Made by a program: the position numbers and the translations under genes | Shown: piece after piece, positions 19,409 to 28,043 of the stretch | How positions within the stretch are numbered: position 1 is the stretch's first letter | Layout: each line of letters begins with the position of its first letter | Notes under the pieces: model-generated | The model's database searches: none | What the model was told of the DNA's origin: nothing | What the model saw: only the letters and a program-made list of their open reading frames with translations | NCBI GenBank assembly: GCA_014238905.1 | Contig: JABAAE010000002.1 | Coordinates: 425,851-489,850 of the forward strand | Direction of reading: 5' to 3' | Length of the DNA: 64,000 bases | Source of the DNA: Planctomycetota bacterium | Lineage (GTDB): Bacteria > Planctomycetota > Planctomycetia > Pirellulales > Pirellulaceae

Positions 19409-20408
19409 TAATTCTGAATTCAGGTTCTTTGTTGGTTTCTTCGATGATCTGCCGAATCACATCAACAGACGTAACCCCTTCTGCCTCAGCAGTAAAATTG
19501 GTCCGCACCCGGTGGGCTAAAGCCGGAATGCATACGGCCCTTATATCCTCCAATTCAACCGCATTTCGCCCGTGAAGGGCAGCATGAGCCTTTCCCGCGA
19601 GCACCAAATTCTGCCCCCCTCGTGGCCCTGCCCCCCAGGTCGTATATTGCTTTGCAAACTTGCTGCATGCTTCTGACTGCGGCCTGGTTTTTCTGACAAG
19701 ATTCAAGGCAAATTCAGCCACATGCTCAGCGACCGGAATATCACCGACAAGTGACATCAAGCCCGCAAGCTCGGCTTGGGGAACAACCACATCCAGTGGC
19801 GAGACATCACTGCTGGTCGTATTCAGGATGACTTTCAGTTCCTCCTCGGCCGTTGGATAATCGATTGAAACCTGAAACATGAAGCGGTCAAGCTGTGCTT
19901 CAGGGAGCGGGTAAGTCCCTTCCTGCTCGATCGGGTTTTGAGTCGCTAATACGAAAAAAGGGTTGGGAAGAGGGTGCTTTTTCCCCCCGGCTGTTACCTG
20001 TTTTTCCTGCATAGCCTCCAACAATGCGGCCTGCGTCTTGGGAGGTGTTCGGTTTAATTCGTCAGCTAGAATCATGTTCGAGAAAATAGGTCCCTCGACA
20101 AAACGAAATACCCTTTCACCTGTGGTGCGATTTTCCTGAATCACCTCCGTTCCGGTTATATCGGTGGGCATTAGATCGGGTGTAAACTGCACTCGGTTAA
20201 AACCAAGTTCAAAGACCTCCCCCAGCGAGCGAACCAGTAAAGTTTTTGCTAAACCTGGAACTCCCACCAATAAACAATGCCCTCCCGCGAGAAGGCAAAT
20301 CAGCAAACTCTCGATGGCAGCTTCCTGCCCAACAATTCGCTTGGCTAACTCCGTCTTTAGCCGCTGGTAAGACTGCCCCAGCATTTGGACTCTCTCAACA
20401 TCGTCCAT
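19365..20408 (-). CDS. MoxR-family AAA+ ATPase
   Basis: A 347-residue MoxR ATPase. Walker A GVPGLAKT is at residues 49-56, Walker B is MILADELNR, sensor 1 is FFVLATQNPIEQEGTYPLPEAQLDRF, and the C-terminal lid includes GAGPRGGQNLVLAGKA. ATG 20408 has GGGAA upstream. MoxR proteins act as chaperones that insert cofactors or activate VWA partner proteins. The three genes downstream are DUF58, BatA-like and VWA proteins, the canonical set. Two less usual genes lie upstream in the same operon. Confidence 0.95.
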   Translation of the reverse strand: MDDVERVQMLGQSYQRLKTELAKRIVGQEAAIESLLICLLAGGHCLLVGVPGLAKTLLVRSLGEVFELGFNRVQFTPDLMPTDITGTEVIQENRTTGERVFRFVEGPIFSNMILADELNRTPPKTQAALLEAMQEKQVTAGGKKHPLPNPFFVLATQNPIEQEGTYPLPEAQLDRFMFQVSIDYPTAEEELKVILNTTSSDVSPLDVVVPQAELAGLMSLVGDIPVAEHVAEFALNLVRKTRPQSEACSKFAKQYTTWGAGPRGGQNLVLAGKAHAALHGRNAVELEDIRAVCIPALAHRVRTNFTAEAEGVTSVDVIRQIIEETNKEPEFRINGLVPNLLGSKKSQ

Positions 20409-20507
20409 TCAAGTTCCCGTTTATTAATAAATCCAGTCCACAGTCCAAACAGCTACATTCGATTCAATGTGGTCACATCCGGTAACGACATCCTGGCTTT
20501 TTTCAAG

Positions 20508-22688
20508 CTACTCGCCAAAAGCGTAAATCGCATCTTCTGTGGCAATCAGCATAATACCGTTGTCAACATGCAGGTTACCACCCGACAACCCTCTTAACTT
20601 CAAATCAATACTACGAACCCATTCAGGACGCCGTGATTGAAGTAAATCCAGTGAAAAAACATGAATCTTTTCGTAGGTTGGCCAATATACCAATCCTTCG
20701 TGAATCGCCCCTCGTCCCCATCCACGGGTCACGGACAAGCCGGTACCAAATCCTCCATCCAAATTGAATTCCGGAAAACGGGCCAGGATCTCACCCGATT
20801 CTAGATCCAACCACAAAAGCTGGTTTCCTGAAACGATCACCTGTTTCTCGGTAACGCCAATAACATGCGCAACTGAAGGCAATTTTTTCTTCCAAATAAC
20901 ATGCCCGTTTGTAATATCCAATCCTAAAACATCTTCGGTATCACTTGGAGCCACAATCAGCTTTCCATTTTCTTCGAACAGGAAAACACATTGCCTGGGA
21001 GCGGCGGTTTTTATTTCACTCTGGAACAATCGGACTCGATCTCGAGTGTAACCGGTCATCCATGCTACCTGGCCAGAATCCCTATCGAGGCAGACTACAA
21101 AACCAAGAGCGGCAAAAATCAGCCTGTCACCGGAAGAAAACAACTGCACTTGAGTCACTTCATCCCAAATGCCTTCATTGAGTGTGTTTCCGTTAATCAC
21201 AGTTGAAGACCATTGAGAGGGCGTCGGTGCGTTTTGATCAACAGGACTCCAATGCCGGCATTCCACCTTGATTTGCGCCAGAGAATTATCACCGAACGTC
21301 TTCCGACTCAGCCAGTAGTACTTTCCATCTACAAAAACCGGCGAGGACTCCATTTCTACCCTTGGATCGTCGATCTCATGTGGAAAACCTGGCAGCATAT
21401 CGCCACCGGACTCAAGATTAATCCCCATCAAATAACTTCGATTTCTGGAGACCGTTTCGTTTCGATAACTGGTCAAGGAATCGCCCATCCGAGCAAAAAG
21501 AAAGCCTTCCTGTACCCGAACGTTGAACCGGGGGTATCCCAGCCTCTTTCGATTAGACGGAACCACGTCTTTTTCAAAGGGGGTTTGCCAAAGAACTTCT
21601 TCGGCTGCTTCCGGTTTGAGGCGTCTTCGCAGGATTCGATTCTCGTTGCACCAATAGGCGAATTGGTCATGAACCATGGGAAAAGTCGCCAATGTTTGCT
21701 CATCACCATCGGCAATCGATGGCGACTGCCGAAAAAAAGGTGATTTTGATTTAGAGGTTGGCTTTAACGGCGATTTCCAGATTGGCTTGCCTGATAGATC
21801 AACCGGCAACAGTCTGGTTTGAAACGTCGTTGCAGATGCAACCGTTTTCGACTCGCGATCAAAAATCGAATCCGCCACTTCCCACGATAAATCTTTTTGG
21901 TCTCCCCACTGAAATGTGGCCTGCGGAAAGACCGCCTTGAGGCGATTCCATTTCTTAACTGCTGTTTTAGTATTTCCGGAAAACAGGGAGGCCATTGAGG
22001 AATTGAACATCAATTGGGAACGAATCAAATCCGAATCCGGATATCGCCTCAGTACGGAATTCGAAAACGCCAAATCGTTGACAAGCGAATCCCAATGTTC
22101 GGCGGCCGTGGAAAAACGTCCCGCCTCAAATTCAATTTCCGCCAGGAGATTGGCGGCATCATCCCCGACCCGGCTTAACCAATATCGATCGATGATCTTT
22201 CTCAGAGGCCCCCTTTTTCCACCGGTGCTGGCTGCCTGAAAGAGCGTGTTGGCTTCGACGTCGACGATTTCCCGGTATACAGAAAGGGCATCCGGAGCGA
22301 TCTTATCCCAATAGGACATTTGGTTTTGCAACAGCAGTTCCGGCCGAACAAACACTTGGCCAAGTCCAAAATCCGCATCTGGTGACGGCTCTTTCGAAAT
22401 CTGAACTGGCAGAAATCCACGAGGTGGGTTTTCTACGAAACTGGCTGCGGACCGAGCGGCGGCTTCCCAGTTTTTTTCTTTGACCAAAGCCTGAATTCTC
22501 AGGTAGTCCGACTCGTTAGCCAACAGGATACTCTTTCGATCATTCGCATCGATCACCTGTGCTGTCGATTGCGATTTTCCAGCCCATAGAATGAGCAATC
22601 CGACCACCAACAATTGAAGGGAAAAGTCCGAAAAACGGATCTTCCCAGTCCCTTTATCACTTGAATAGAAAATAAAGTTACTTAACAT
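20508..22688 (-). CDS. PQQ/WD40-like beta-propeller protein
   Basis: A 726-residue exported protein. ATG 22688 is chosen; a TTG three codons earlier has GGAG at better spacing and is possible. The signal sequence is LLVVGLLILWAGKSQSTAQ. Residues about 40-290 are helical, TPR-like (AQALVKEKNWEAAARSAASF-type pattern). The C-terminal half has repeated PQQ-like blades (AALGFVVCLDRDSGQVAW, VLGLDITNGHVIWKKKL, LLWLDLESGEILARF). Probably periplasmic. It begins 10 bp after the prenyltransferase-repeat gene and precedes moxR by 100 bp. No catalytic quinone residues were identified, so it may be a scaffold. Confidence 0.85.
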   Translation of the reverse strand: MLSNFIFYSSDKGTGKIRFSDFSLQLLVVGLLILWAGKSQSTAQVIDANDRKSILLANESDYLRIQALVKEKNWEAAARSAASFVENPPRGFLPVQISKEPSPDADFGLGQVFVRPELLLQNQMSYWDKIAPDALSVYREIVDVEANTLFQAASTGGKRGPLRKIIDRYWLSRVGDDAANLLAEIEFEAGRFSTAAEHWDSLVNDLAFSNSVLRRYPDSDLIRSQLMFNSSMASLFSGNTKTAVKKWNRLKAVFPQATFQWGDQKDLSWEVADSIFDRESKTVASATTFQTRLLPVDLSGKPIWKSPLKPTSKSKSPFFRQSPSIADGDEQTLATFPMVHDQFAYWCNENRILRRRLKPEAAEEVLWQTPFEKDVVPSNRKRLGYPRFNVRVQEGFLFARMGDSLTSYRNETVSRNRSYLMGINLESGGDMLPGFPHEIDDPRVEMESSPVFVDGKYYWLSRKTFGDNSLAQIKVECRHWSPVDQNAPTPSQWSSTVINGNTLNEGIWDEVTQVQLFSSGDRLIFAALGFVVCLDRDSGQVAWMTGYTRDRVRLFQSEIKTAAPRQCVFLFEENGKLIVAPSDTEDVLGLDITNGHVIWKKKLPSVAHVIGVTEKQVIVSGNQLLWLDLESGEILARFPEFNLDGGFGTGLSVTRGWGRGAIHEGLVYWPTYEKIHVFSLDLLQSRRPEWVRSIDLKLRGLSGGNLHVDNGIMLIATEDAIYAFGE

Positions 22689-22698
22689 TTCAGGCAAA

Positions 22699-24801
22699 TC
22701 ATTCTTGATCTCCGGCCGTCTCTGAATCGATATCGATTTGCTTGAACAACGGGAGATGACGATAATAGACTTCCAGGGTACAAATCGCTAACGCCGTGGT
22801 GTAGATCCGCTGACCGGAATCACCCCAGCGGAATTTTTCTGGTGGCCAACTGCCCGCATAGGTTCCGTCGGATTGCTGCGAATTGACGAGAATCGGCTGC
22901 ATCTTTGCATTCCATTTCTCCCATTCGTCCCCACCGTAGTGATGAAAAAGCTGAGTTGCATAATAGATGTAGTAAAGGTTGTACTTTCCAATTTCTCGAT
23001 AGCTGGGCGGCGCTTTTTCGAGCAAGTATTCGGTAGCAATTTTGAGACGAATATCATCGCGTTTCCAGCCGAGATAAATTCGGCAAAGCAATGCTTCAGC
23101 AGTCATCGTAACAGTGGAATTATTCCCTGGTTGATACGCGTAAAGGGTGCCTGCCGGATATTTTTTTTGTTTTCGATTCCCAGCCGCATCCAAATAATCA
23201 GCTGCAAACAACAGGGATTTACGCGGAACATCCAATCCAAGCTGGGGTGAAAGAGCACTTTGAAGCGCCATCATCTGCCAACCAAACACGCTTGTGTCTC
23301 CCGATTGCCCCGGGGAATACCGCCACCCCCCCCGACTCGATCGACTGCCATTGGCACGCTGGGCACCGACAATAAAATCAATGGCACTCTGTGCGGGTTG
23401 GCGAAACTGTTCATCACCGGACAAGGCATACGCTTCAACCAGAACGATCGCAGCCTGTCCATGAGCATACATCGCTGAGTTGTTGGTAAGCCTGTTCCGC
23501 AAATCACCTGACTTTTGATCCTGATGATCCATCATCCAACGCAACCCGCGGGCGACGGTTGATTTGTACTTGCCATATTCGTGAGTCTGACCAGCGCCCA
23601 GAAACGGCAACAGGGCAAGCGCCGTTGCCGCCATGTCTCCCTTATTGTTTTTTCTATAATGGTATTTGTAATCCCGAAGACTCCAACTGCCATCCTGATT
23701 CTGCACCTTGGCAAGCCACCTTAATCCCCTGGCCACGGCAGCCTCCGTCAGTGAAGTACCACCTTCCTTTTTGAGAATTTCCAATCTCATTCGGGGATCT
23801 CGCGCGACAAATCGGGAAGACTGACCTTGTCGCTGGGTGAGGCTTTTTTTGATATCGCGAATATCCGGCAGCGGCGCTAGTGGATCATCATCGACTCTTA
23901 ATTCTCTTGCATCTTGATCAGCCCTTTGCAGGGTTTCTCTGACTTCCTGATTGGACAGGTCAGCATCTCGAGGAAGCGGTGCCTCAAAATCAACCTCCCG
24001 CTTGGGATCCTCAATTTGAACTTCCGCGCCCTCTTGATCGGCGACATCAACGGCCGTCGACAATGTGATTCCACGGTCAATCTTATCCAACAAATTTGGG
24101 AAATAAAGCATCAGTAGAATAATGATCAGAATCAAGTGCAACAAAAAGCTGATGAGCCAAGCGGGTGTCATGCGAAAGGCCTCCCGCACGCTAGCAACCG
24201 CTGACCGTTGGTCTCTCATCCTCCGCATCCGTTCCGCTGCGGACAATTGACCAGCGGTGCGACGTCGGCGACCGCCGGAAGGACTTGCACTAAGAGGAAG
24301 CGGGCTTTTTTCTGGTGGGGGATTAGCGATGGGGTCCGGCCGAACTGGACGGGGCTTCGTCGGGGACTGGACGGACTGATTAACGTGGGGAGCCGCCTGA
24401 TCCTTTAGAAGGCTCGCGATGGCCTGCTCCTGTTCTCGCGTGAGTTGTATTCGCGTGTCACACTGCCAGCAGTCCGCTGTCAGAAGCCACATCCGCACTG
24501 AAACGGGTGCCGCACAGCCAGGGCAGGCACAAAACAAAGAATTCCCTTCAACCCAAACCCTCCCATTGGGGGACTCAACCGACATTCGAATACTCTCGCC
24601 GGTGTCCTGTTGAACAAGTTTTGTCGAAAAACTCTGGTCAATCAGTGAAACATTGGATTTCCAGATCGGTTTTAAAGGGGGTAGCGGCGCCTCGGAATGA
24701 AGGTCAACCCTCTTCATCGGTGGGGCTGGTTTCTGGTTATTGGAATTGATTTCCACTCGTTCCGGCTCATTAGGATGGTTGTCATTCCCTTCGTTGATCA
24801 C
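22699..24801 (-). CDS. membrane protein with zinc ribbon and prenyltransferase-type repeats
   Basis: A 700-residue protein. The start is taken as GTG 24801; the next candidate is Met29. Residues 91-114 hold a CxCxxC...CxxC zinc-ribbon-like cluster, followed by a basic/proline-rich linker and one membrane helix (about 213-236, AWLISFLLHLILIIILLML). The C-terminal 350 residues are alpha/alpha-toroid repeats of the squalene cyclase/prenyltransferase type (VQNQDGSWSL, GRGLRWM-like, ANGSRSSRGGWRY, QSDGTYAGSW). The DxDD-type cyclase motif was not seen, so enzymatic cyclisation is doubtful. It is the first gene of the MoxR operon. Confidence 0.88.
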   Translation of the reverse strand: MINEGNDNHPNEPERVEINSNNQKPAPPMKRVDLHSEAPLPPLKPIWKSNVSLIDQSFSTKLVQQDTGESIRMSVESPNGRVWVEGNSLFCACPGCAAPVSVRMWLLTADCWQCDTRIQLTREQEQAIASLLKDQAAPHVNQSVQSPTKPRPVRPDPIANPPPEKSPLPLSASPSGGRRRRTAGQLSAAERMRRMRDQRSAVASVREAFRMTPAWLISFLLHLILIIILLMLYFPNLLDKIDRGITLSTAVDVADQEGAEVQIEDPKREVDFEAPLPRDADLSNQEVRETLQRADQDARELRVDDDPLAPLPDIRDIKKSLTQRQGQSSRFVARDPRMRLEILKKEGGTSLTEAAVARGLRWLAKVQNQDGSWSLRDYKYHYRKNNKGDMAATALALLPFLGAGQTHEYGKYKSTVARGLRWMMDHQDQKSGDLRNRLTNNSAMYAHGQAAIVLVEAYALSGDEQFRQPAQSAIDFIVGAQRANGSRSSRGGWRYSPGQSGDTSVFGWQMMALQSALSPQLGLDVPRKSLLFAADYLDAAGNRKQKKYPAGTLYAYQPGNNSTVTMTAEALLCRIYLGWKRDDIRLKIATEYLLEKAPPSYREIGKYNLYYIYYATQLFHHYGGDEWEKWNAKMQPILVNSQQSDGTYAGSWPPEKFRWGDSGQRIYTTALAICTLEVYYRHLPLFKQIDIDSETAGDQE

Positions 24802-24931
24802 TCAAACTATTATACGAAATCTCGCGTACAGAAGGTAGATTTCTCAAAATATCGTCAGGGCGCAAGCCCTTGATCGGTTGGTTTAACTGTTCCCGAGTAC
24901 GAGGGCACCGACAACATTTTTCCAGCGGCAT
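24782..24931 (-). CDS. possible small Cys-rich protein (49 aa)
   Basis: A 49-codon ORF starting at ATG 24931 (MPLEKCCRCPRTREQ), with a CCxC cluster and a helical, charged second half (LRPDDILRNLPSVREISYN). Its stop overlaps the GTG start of the prenyltransferase-repeat gene by 20 bp, as in a coupled leader gene. There is no good ribosome binding site, and the frame stays open up to 25003. It could equally be chance. Confidence 0.3.
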   Translation of the reverse strand: MPLEKCCRCPRTREQLNQPIKGLRPDDILRNLPSVREISYNSLSDQRRE

Positions 24932-25027
24932 TGAAACTTCGTTAGATCGAGCCACGTTTTCACCTCCCACTGGGCCGGCCCGTGAACTCTCGAAGCAAGT
25001 CAATATTATCCTTAATTTAATAGGTCT

Positions 25028-26629
25028 ATGAGCAAACTCTCAGCCACTACCTTTTCGGTCCCAGTATTAATTCTCGGCTGCTTAAGCTGCATTATTTTTA
25101 TTGTTGGTTGCGGCAACAATGAGCCGCGTCCCACCGCCGGCCCTGAAGCCCCACAAGCCGCGTTTTATGTCGACCGTAACCTGACCGCCGAGAGTATTCA
25201 ACAAATCGAAGCCTTTTGCGGGGACTGTCACGCGGTGCCCAGAGCTTCCAGTTTTCCATTGGCTAATTGGCAAAAAGAAGTTGAGCGTGGCTTCGAATTT
25301 TATGATCTCACTCGGCGCAATGACCTTGTTCGCCCCAACCTTTATGACACGATTGCTTACTTCACAAAAAACGCTCCAACAGAAGACGATTTTTTTTCGG
25401 CAACGGCGACACAGCAGTCAAATCGGCTCCCCGAGGAGCATTTTCGTTTGGAATCAGCCAGTGAAGTTTCATCCAAATACGGGATAAGCAACATCCAATT
25501 TGCTACCCTCCAACTCAAGAACCAAGATGGGGTTTCAGAGGCTGTCAGCGGTTGGATTACCTGTGACATGACCTCAGGCAACGTTCGGTTTCACCCGGTC
25601 ACGCGGCCAGCGGAATCCGTTTTGTTAACCCAGGCATTGTCACCTGCCAATGCCACAGTTTTTGATGTTGATCAGGATGGTGACGCGGACATCCTGATTT
25701 CTGATATTGGTGAGTACAAGGCGATGGATGCATTAAAAGGTCAAGTCATCTTACTACGTGCAAATCAGGGAGAGTTTGAACGGATCGTTATCAAAGACAA
25801 ACTGGGGCGAATCTGCCAAACCGCGGTAGCCGATTTCAATGGCGATGGACAACTCGATGTCTTGGTGGCGGAATTTGGTTACTTTCAAACCGGCGGGGTC
25901 TACCTACTCCGCAACCTGAATAATCGCTGGAATGAAAATTCGTTTGTTACCCAAACCATTGACCATCGACACGGTGTGGTTCGCCTTGTTGTGACTGATT
26001 TCAATCACGATGGCGCTATGGACTTTGCCGCAGCGTTTGCCCAGGAACATGAAACCGTCGAGGTTTTTCTGAATAATGGGAACGGGGAATTCACTCGAAA
26101 CAAGATTTTTGAGGCAGGCTATCCCAGCTATGGATCAAGTGGCATTTCACTGTCAGACCTCGATCAAGATGGAGACCTCGATATTTTATACACCAACGGA
26201 GACACTTTTGACTCATCGCTGCCCAAACAATACCACTCCATTCAATGGCTGGAAAATCAATCCACTAACCCTGCGGACAAACTCCATTTTGTCCATCACC
26301 CAATCGGATTGATGCCGGGAGTCCACTGCGCCAAAGCAGGCGATTTCGACAAAGACGGCGATTTGGACATCGTTGCCTCGGCATTCATGGCCCCAATCGA
26401 TAATGGAATTGAGTATGACGCCGTCATCTATCTGGAAAACAACGGTCATCAGGAATTTAAAAAATACTCTATCGATTCCGGCCCGCTACTCTATCCCAAT
26501 CTCCATGAGGGAGACTTCAACCAGGATTCTCATATCGATTTTGTCGTCGGTTCGGTTTCCATGTTCAACAATGCAAAAAAACAACCTCCACTGAAAATCT
26601 TCTGGAATCGAGGCGTTACCAAACCATAA
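25028..26629 (+). CDS. lipoprotein with CxxCH heme motif and FG-GAP repeats
   Basis: A 533-residue protein. A lipoprotein signal ends in IVGC (Cys28). A c-type heme attachment motif CGDCH follows at 64-68 in a short helical, cytochrome-like segment. The remaining 350 residues are FG-GAP/VCBS beta-propeller repeats with Ca-binding loops (DVDQDGDAD, DFNGDGQLD, DFNHDGAMD, DLDQDGDLD, DFDKDGDLD, DFNQDSHID). It is probably anchored in the outer membrane or periplasm. The combination is found in planctomycetes and Bacteroidetes-like lineages; its redox partner is not known. Confidence 0.87.
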   Translation: MSKLSATTFSVPVLILGCLSCIIFIVGCGNNEPRPTAGPEAPQAAFYVDRNLTAESIQQIEAFCGDCHAVPRASSFPLANWQKEVERGFEFYDLTRRNDLVRPNLYDTIAYFTKNAPTEDDFFSATATQQSNRLPEEHFRLESASEVSSKYGISNIQFATLQLKNQDGVSEAVSGWITCDMTSGNVRFHPVTRPAESVLLTQALSPANATVFDVDQDGDADILISDIGEYKAMDALKGQVILLRANQGEFERIVIKDKLGRICQTAVADFNGDGQLDVLVAEFGYFQTGGVYLLRNLNNRWNENSFVTQTIDHRHGVVRLVVTDFNHDGAMDFAAAFAQEHETVEVFLNNGNGEFTRNKIFEAGYPSYGSSGISLSDLDQDGDLDILYTNGDTFDSSLPKQYHSIQWLENQSTNPADKLHFVHHPIGLMPGVHCAKAGDFDKDGDLDIVASAFMAPIDNGIEYDAVIYLENNGHQEFKKYSIDSGPLLYPNLHEGDFNQDSHIDFVVGSVSMFNNAKKQPPLKIFWNRGVTKP

Positions 26630-26661
26630 GTCCTCTTATCGAAATTGGCAGGGCTTGGCTA

Positions 26662-27933
26662 TCAGGCGAATTCCATCAGATTGTGCCGTTGATCGAATTC
26701 CAAACACTTCAAATCAGAAACCACATCCAAATCATCCCGTTGCCTTGCTTGGTCAATGTAGTATTCCGAGCAAAAGACCTCTGACAGGTGCAGCGTGTTT
26801 CTTATCCACATGACCTTTGCCGTTTTTGCATCACAAAAACCTACCGTATTAAGGGCTTGGTCAATAATCTCCCGGTCGCTTTCAAAGTCGATCGGAATCA
26901 TGGCAGCCGTCACATGGCCGGCTGTCAAACAGTTGATCCGGGTCACTTCGGCGTTCATTTCGTCCAACACACTTGTGCGACAGAATTCAGCCATCCCGAT
27001 TCCGGTCGCATTCCCATGGGTAGCTGCTGTGAGTCCACGAATGGCAATTCTCTTGATTTTTGGAAATTCAGAATCGGCAGGGAAATGGTCGTAATACTTG
27101 CGCCCAATAATATTGGTATCCATGCCGGCGCCACTAATTTCTTTTCCTATTTGATCGATGATCAACAAATCAGCGCGGTCAAATGGCAGTTTGGGCATGA
27201 TACCGGTCGCCAACTCCAGAAGCTCCTCCTCGCGACTCTCGATTTCAACCGGCGGGATCAGCTCGATCAAGGCCGTTTCCTCGTAAGCATTTTCTACAAT
27301 TCCCACGCCACAAAGAATATGGCAACGTTCGATCACTTCTCGGGCGACGCTCCGAACGATAGTATCAAAACTATGGTCCTTGATCGCCTTATGATAAACC
27401 TTGGCACCATCGTGTTTCCCTAAACCAATCAGCATCATCTTCATTAAGCCGCTTTGGATAGGACCGGTAAAATCCGTATGTGGCTTGATGCGACCACAAA
27501 CTACAACGCAATCTGCTTCAAAAGCCAATCTGTCAAAATAGACAGGGAACCCCTCGGCCGCATCGCAAACAACCACTGTTTCCATCGAAGCCCGAACTTC
27601 ACACCCACAGTACTCTTCGGTAATGCCATAATTGGCAAGGACTTTGACCTGGCCCTCAGCGGTGCCACCTCCATGGCTTCCCATCGCGGGCACAATAAAC
27701 GGCAACCCTCCTCGCTGACGGATATTGCTAGCAATCGCCTTGATAATCTCCGCAATATTGGCGATGCCCCGACTACCTGCCGAAATGGCAACCGTTTTGC
27801 CTGACAAATCATCCAGAAACGACTCGCGAGCGAATTCTCTGTTCACCGCATCGGTGGCTGCGATCTCGTTCTGACGGCCAAATTTTTGGCGTACTTGAAA
27901 CATGCGAAGCTTGTCAGCAATCACGTTAAGCAT
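26662..27933 (-). CDS. LarA-like lactate racemase N-terminal domain (DUF2088) protein
   Basis: A 423-residue protein of the LarA/DUF2088 family. Conserved elements are VPAMGSHGGG (His87), GRIKPHTDFTG (His152) and GLGKHDGAKVYHKAI (Lys173, His174, His181). These correspond in type to the His/Lys set that holds the nickel-pincer cofactor in LarA. LarA interconverts D- and L-lactate, but many homologues act on other 2-hydroxy acids. No larB/C/E cofactor genes are in the window, so substrate and cofactor status are open. It is monocistronic and convergent with the FG-GAP gene. Confidence 0.85.
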   Translation of the reverse strand: MLNVIADKLRMFQVRQKFGRQNEIAATDAVNREFARESFLDDLSGKTVAISAGSRGIANIAEIIKAIASNIRQRGGLPFIVPAMGSHGGGTAEGQVKVLANYGITEEYCGCEVRASMETVVVCDAAEGFPVYFDRLAFEADCVVVCGRIKPHTDFTGPIQSGLMKMMLIGLGKHDGAKVYHKAIKDHSFDTIVRSVAREVIERCHILCGVGIVENAYEETALIELIPPVEIESREEELLELATGIMPKLPFDRADLLIIDQIGKEISGAGMDTNIIGRKYYDHFPADSEFPKIKRIAIRGLTAATHGNATGIGMAEFCRTSVLDEMNAEVTRINCLTAGHVTAAMIPIDFESDREIIDQALNTVGFCDAKTAKVMWIRNTLHLSEVFCSEYYIDQARQRDDLDVVSDLKCLEFDQRHNLMEFA

Positions 27934-28043
27934 GATAGATTTTCTAATCGTTATGTTTTGACCGGGTTGACCATTGTGAATGTATCATCGAATCCAAAAT
28001 TCAATTTGGGCTCAAAGGATGCTCTCCTTCGAACCGATTTTAC

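Noticed and set aside
21213..21743. 176-codon plus-strand ORF opposite the propeller gene
   Set aside because: Antisense shadow of the gene at 20508-22688, with atypical composition.
26788..27423. 211-codon plus-strand ORF opposite the LarA-like gene
   Set aside because: It lies entirely antisense to a well-supported gene and has no homology-like motifs; the reverse frame is the real one.
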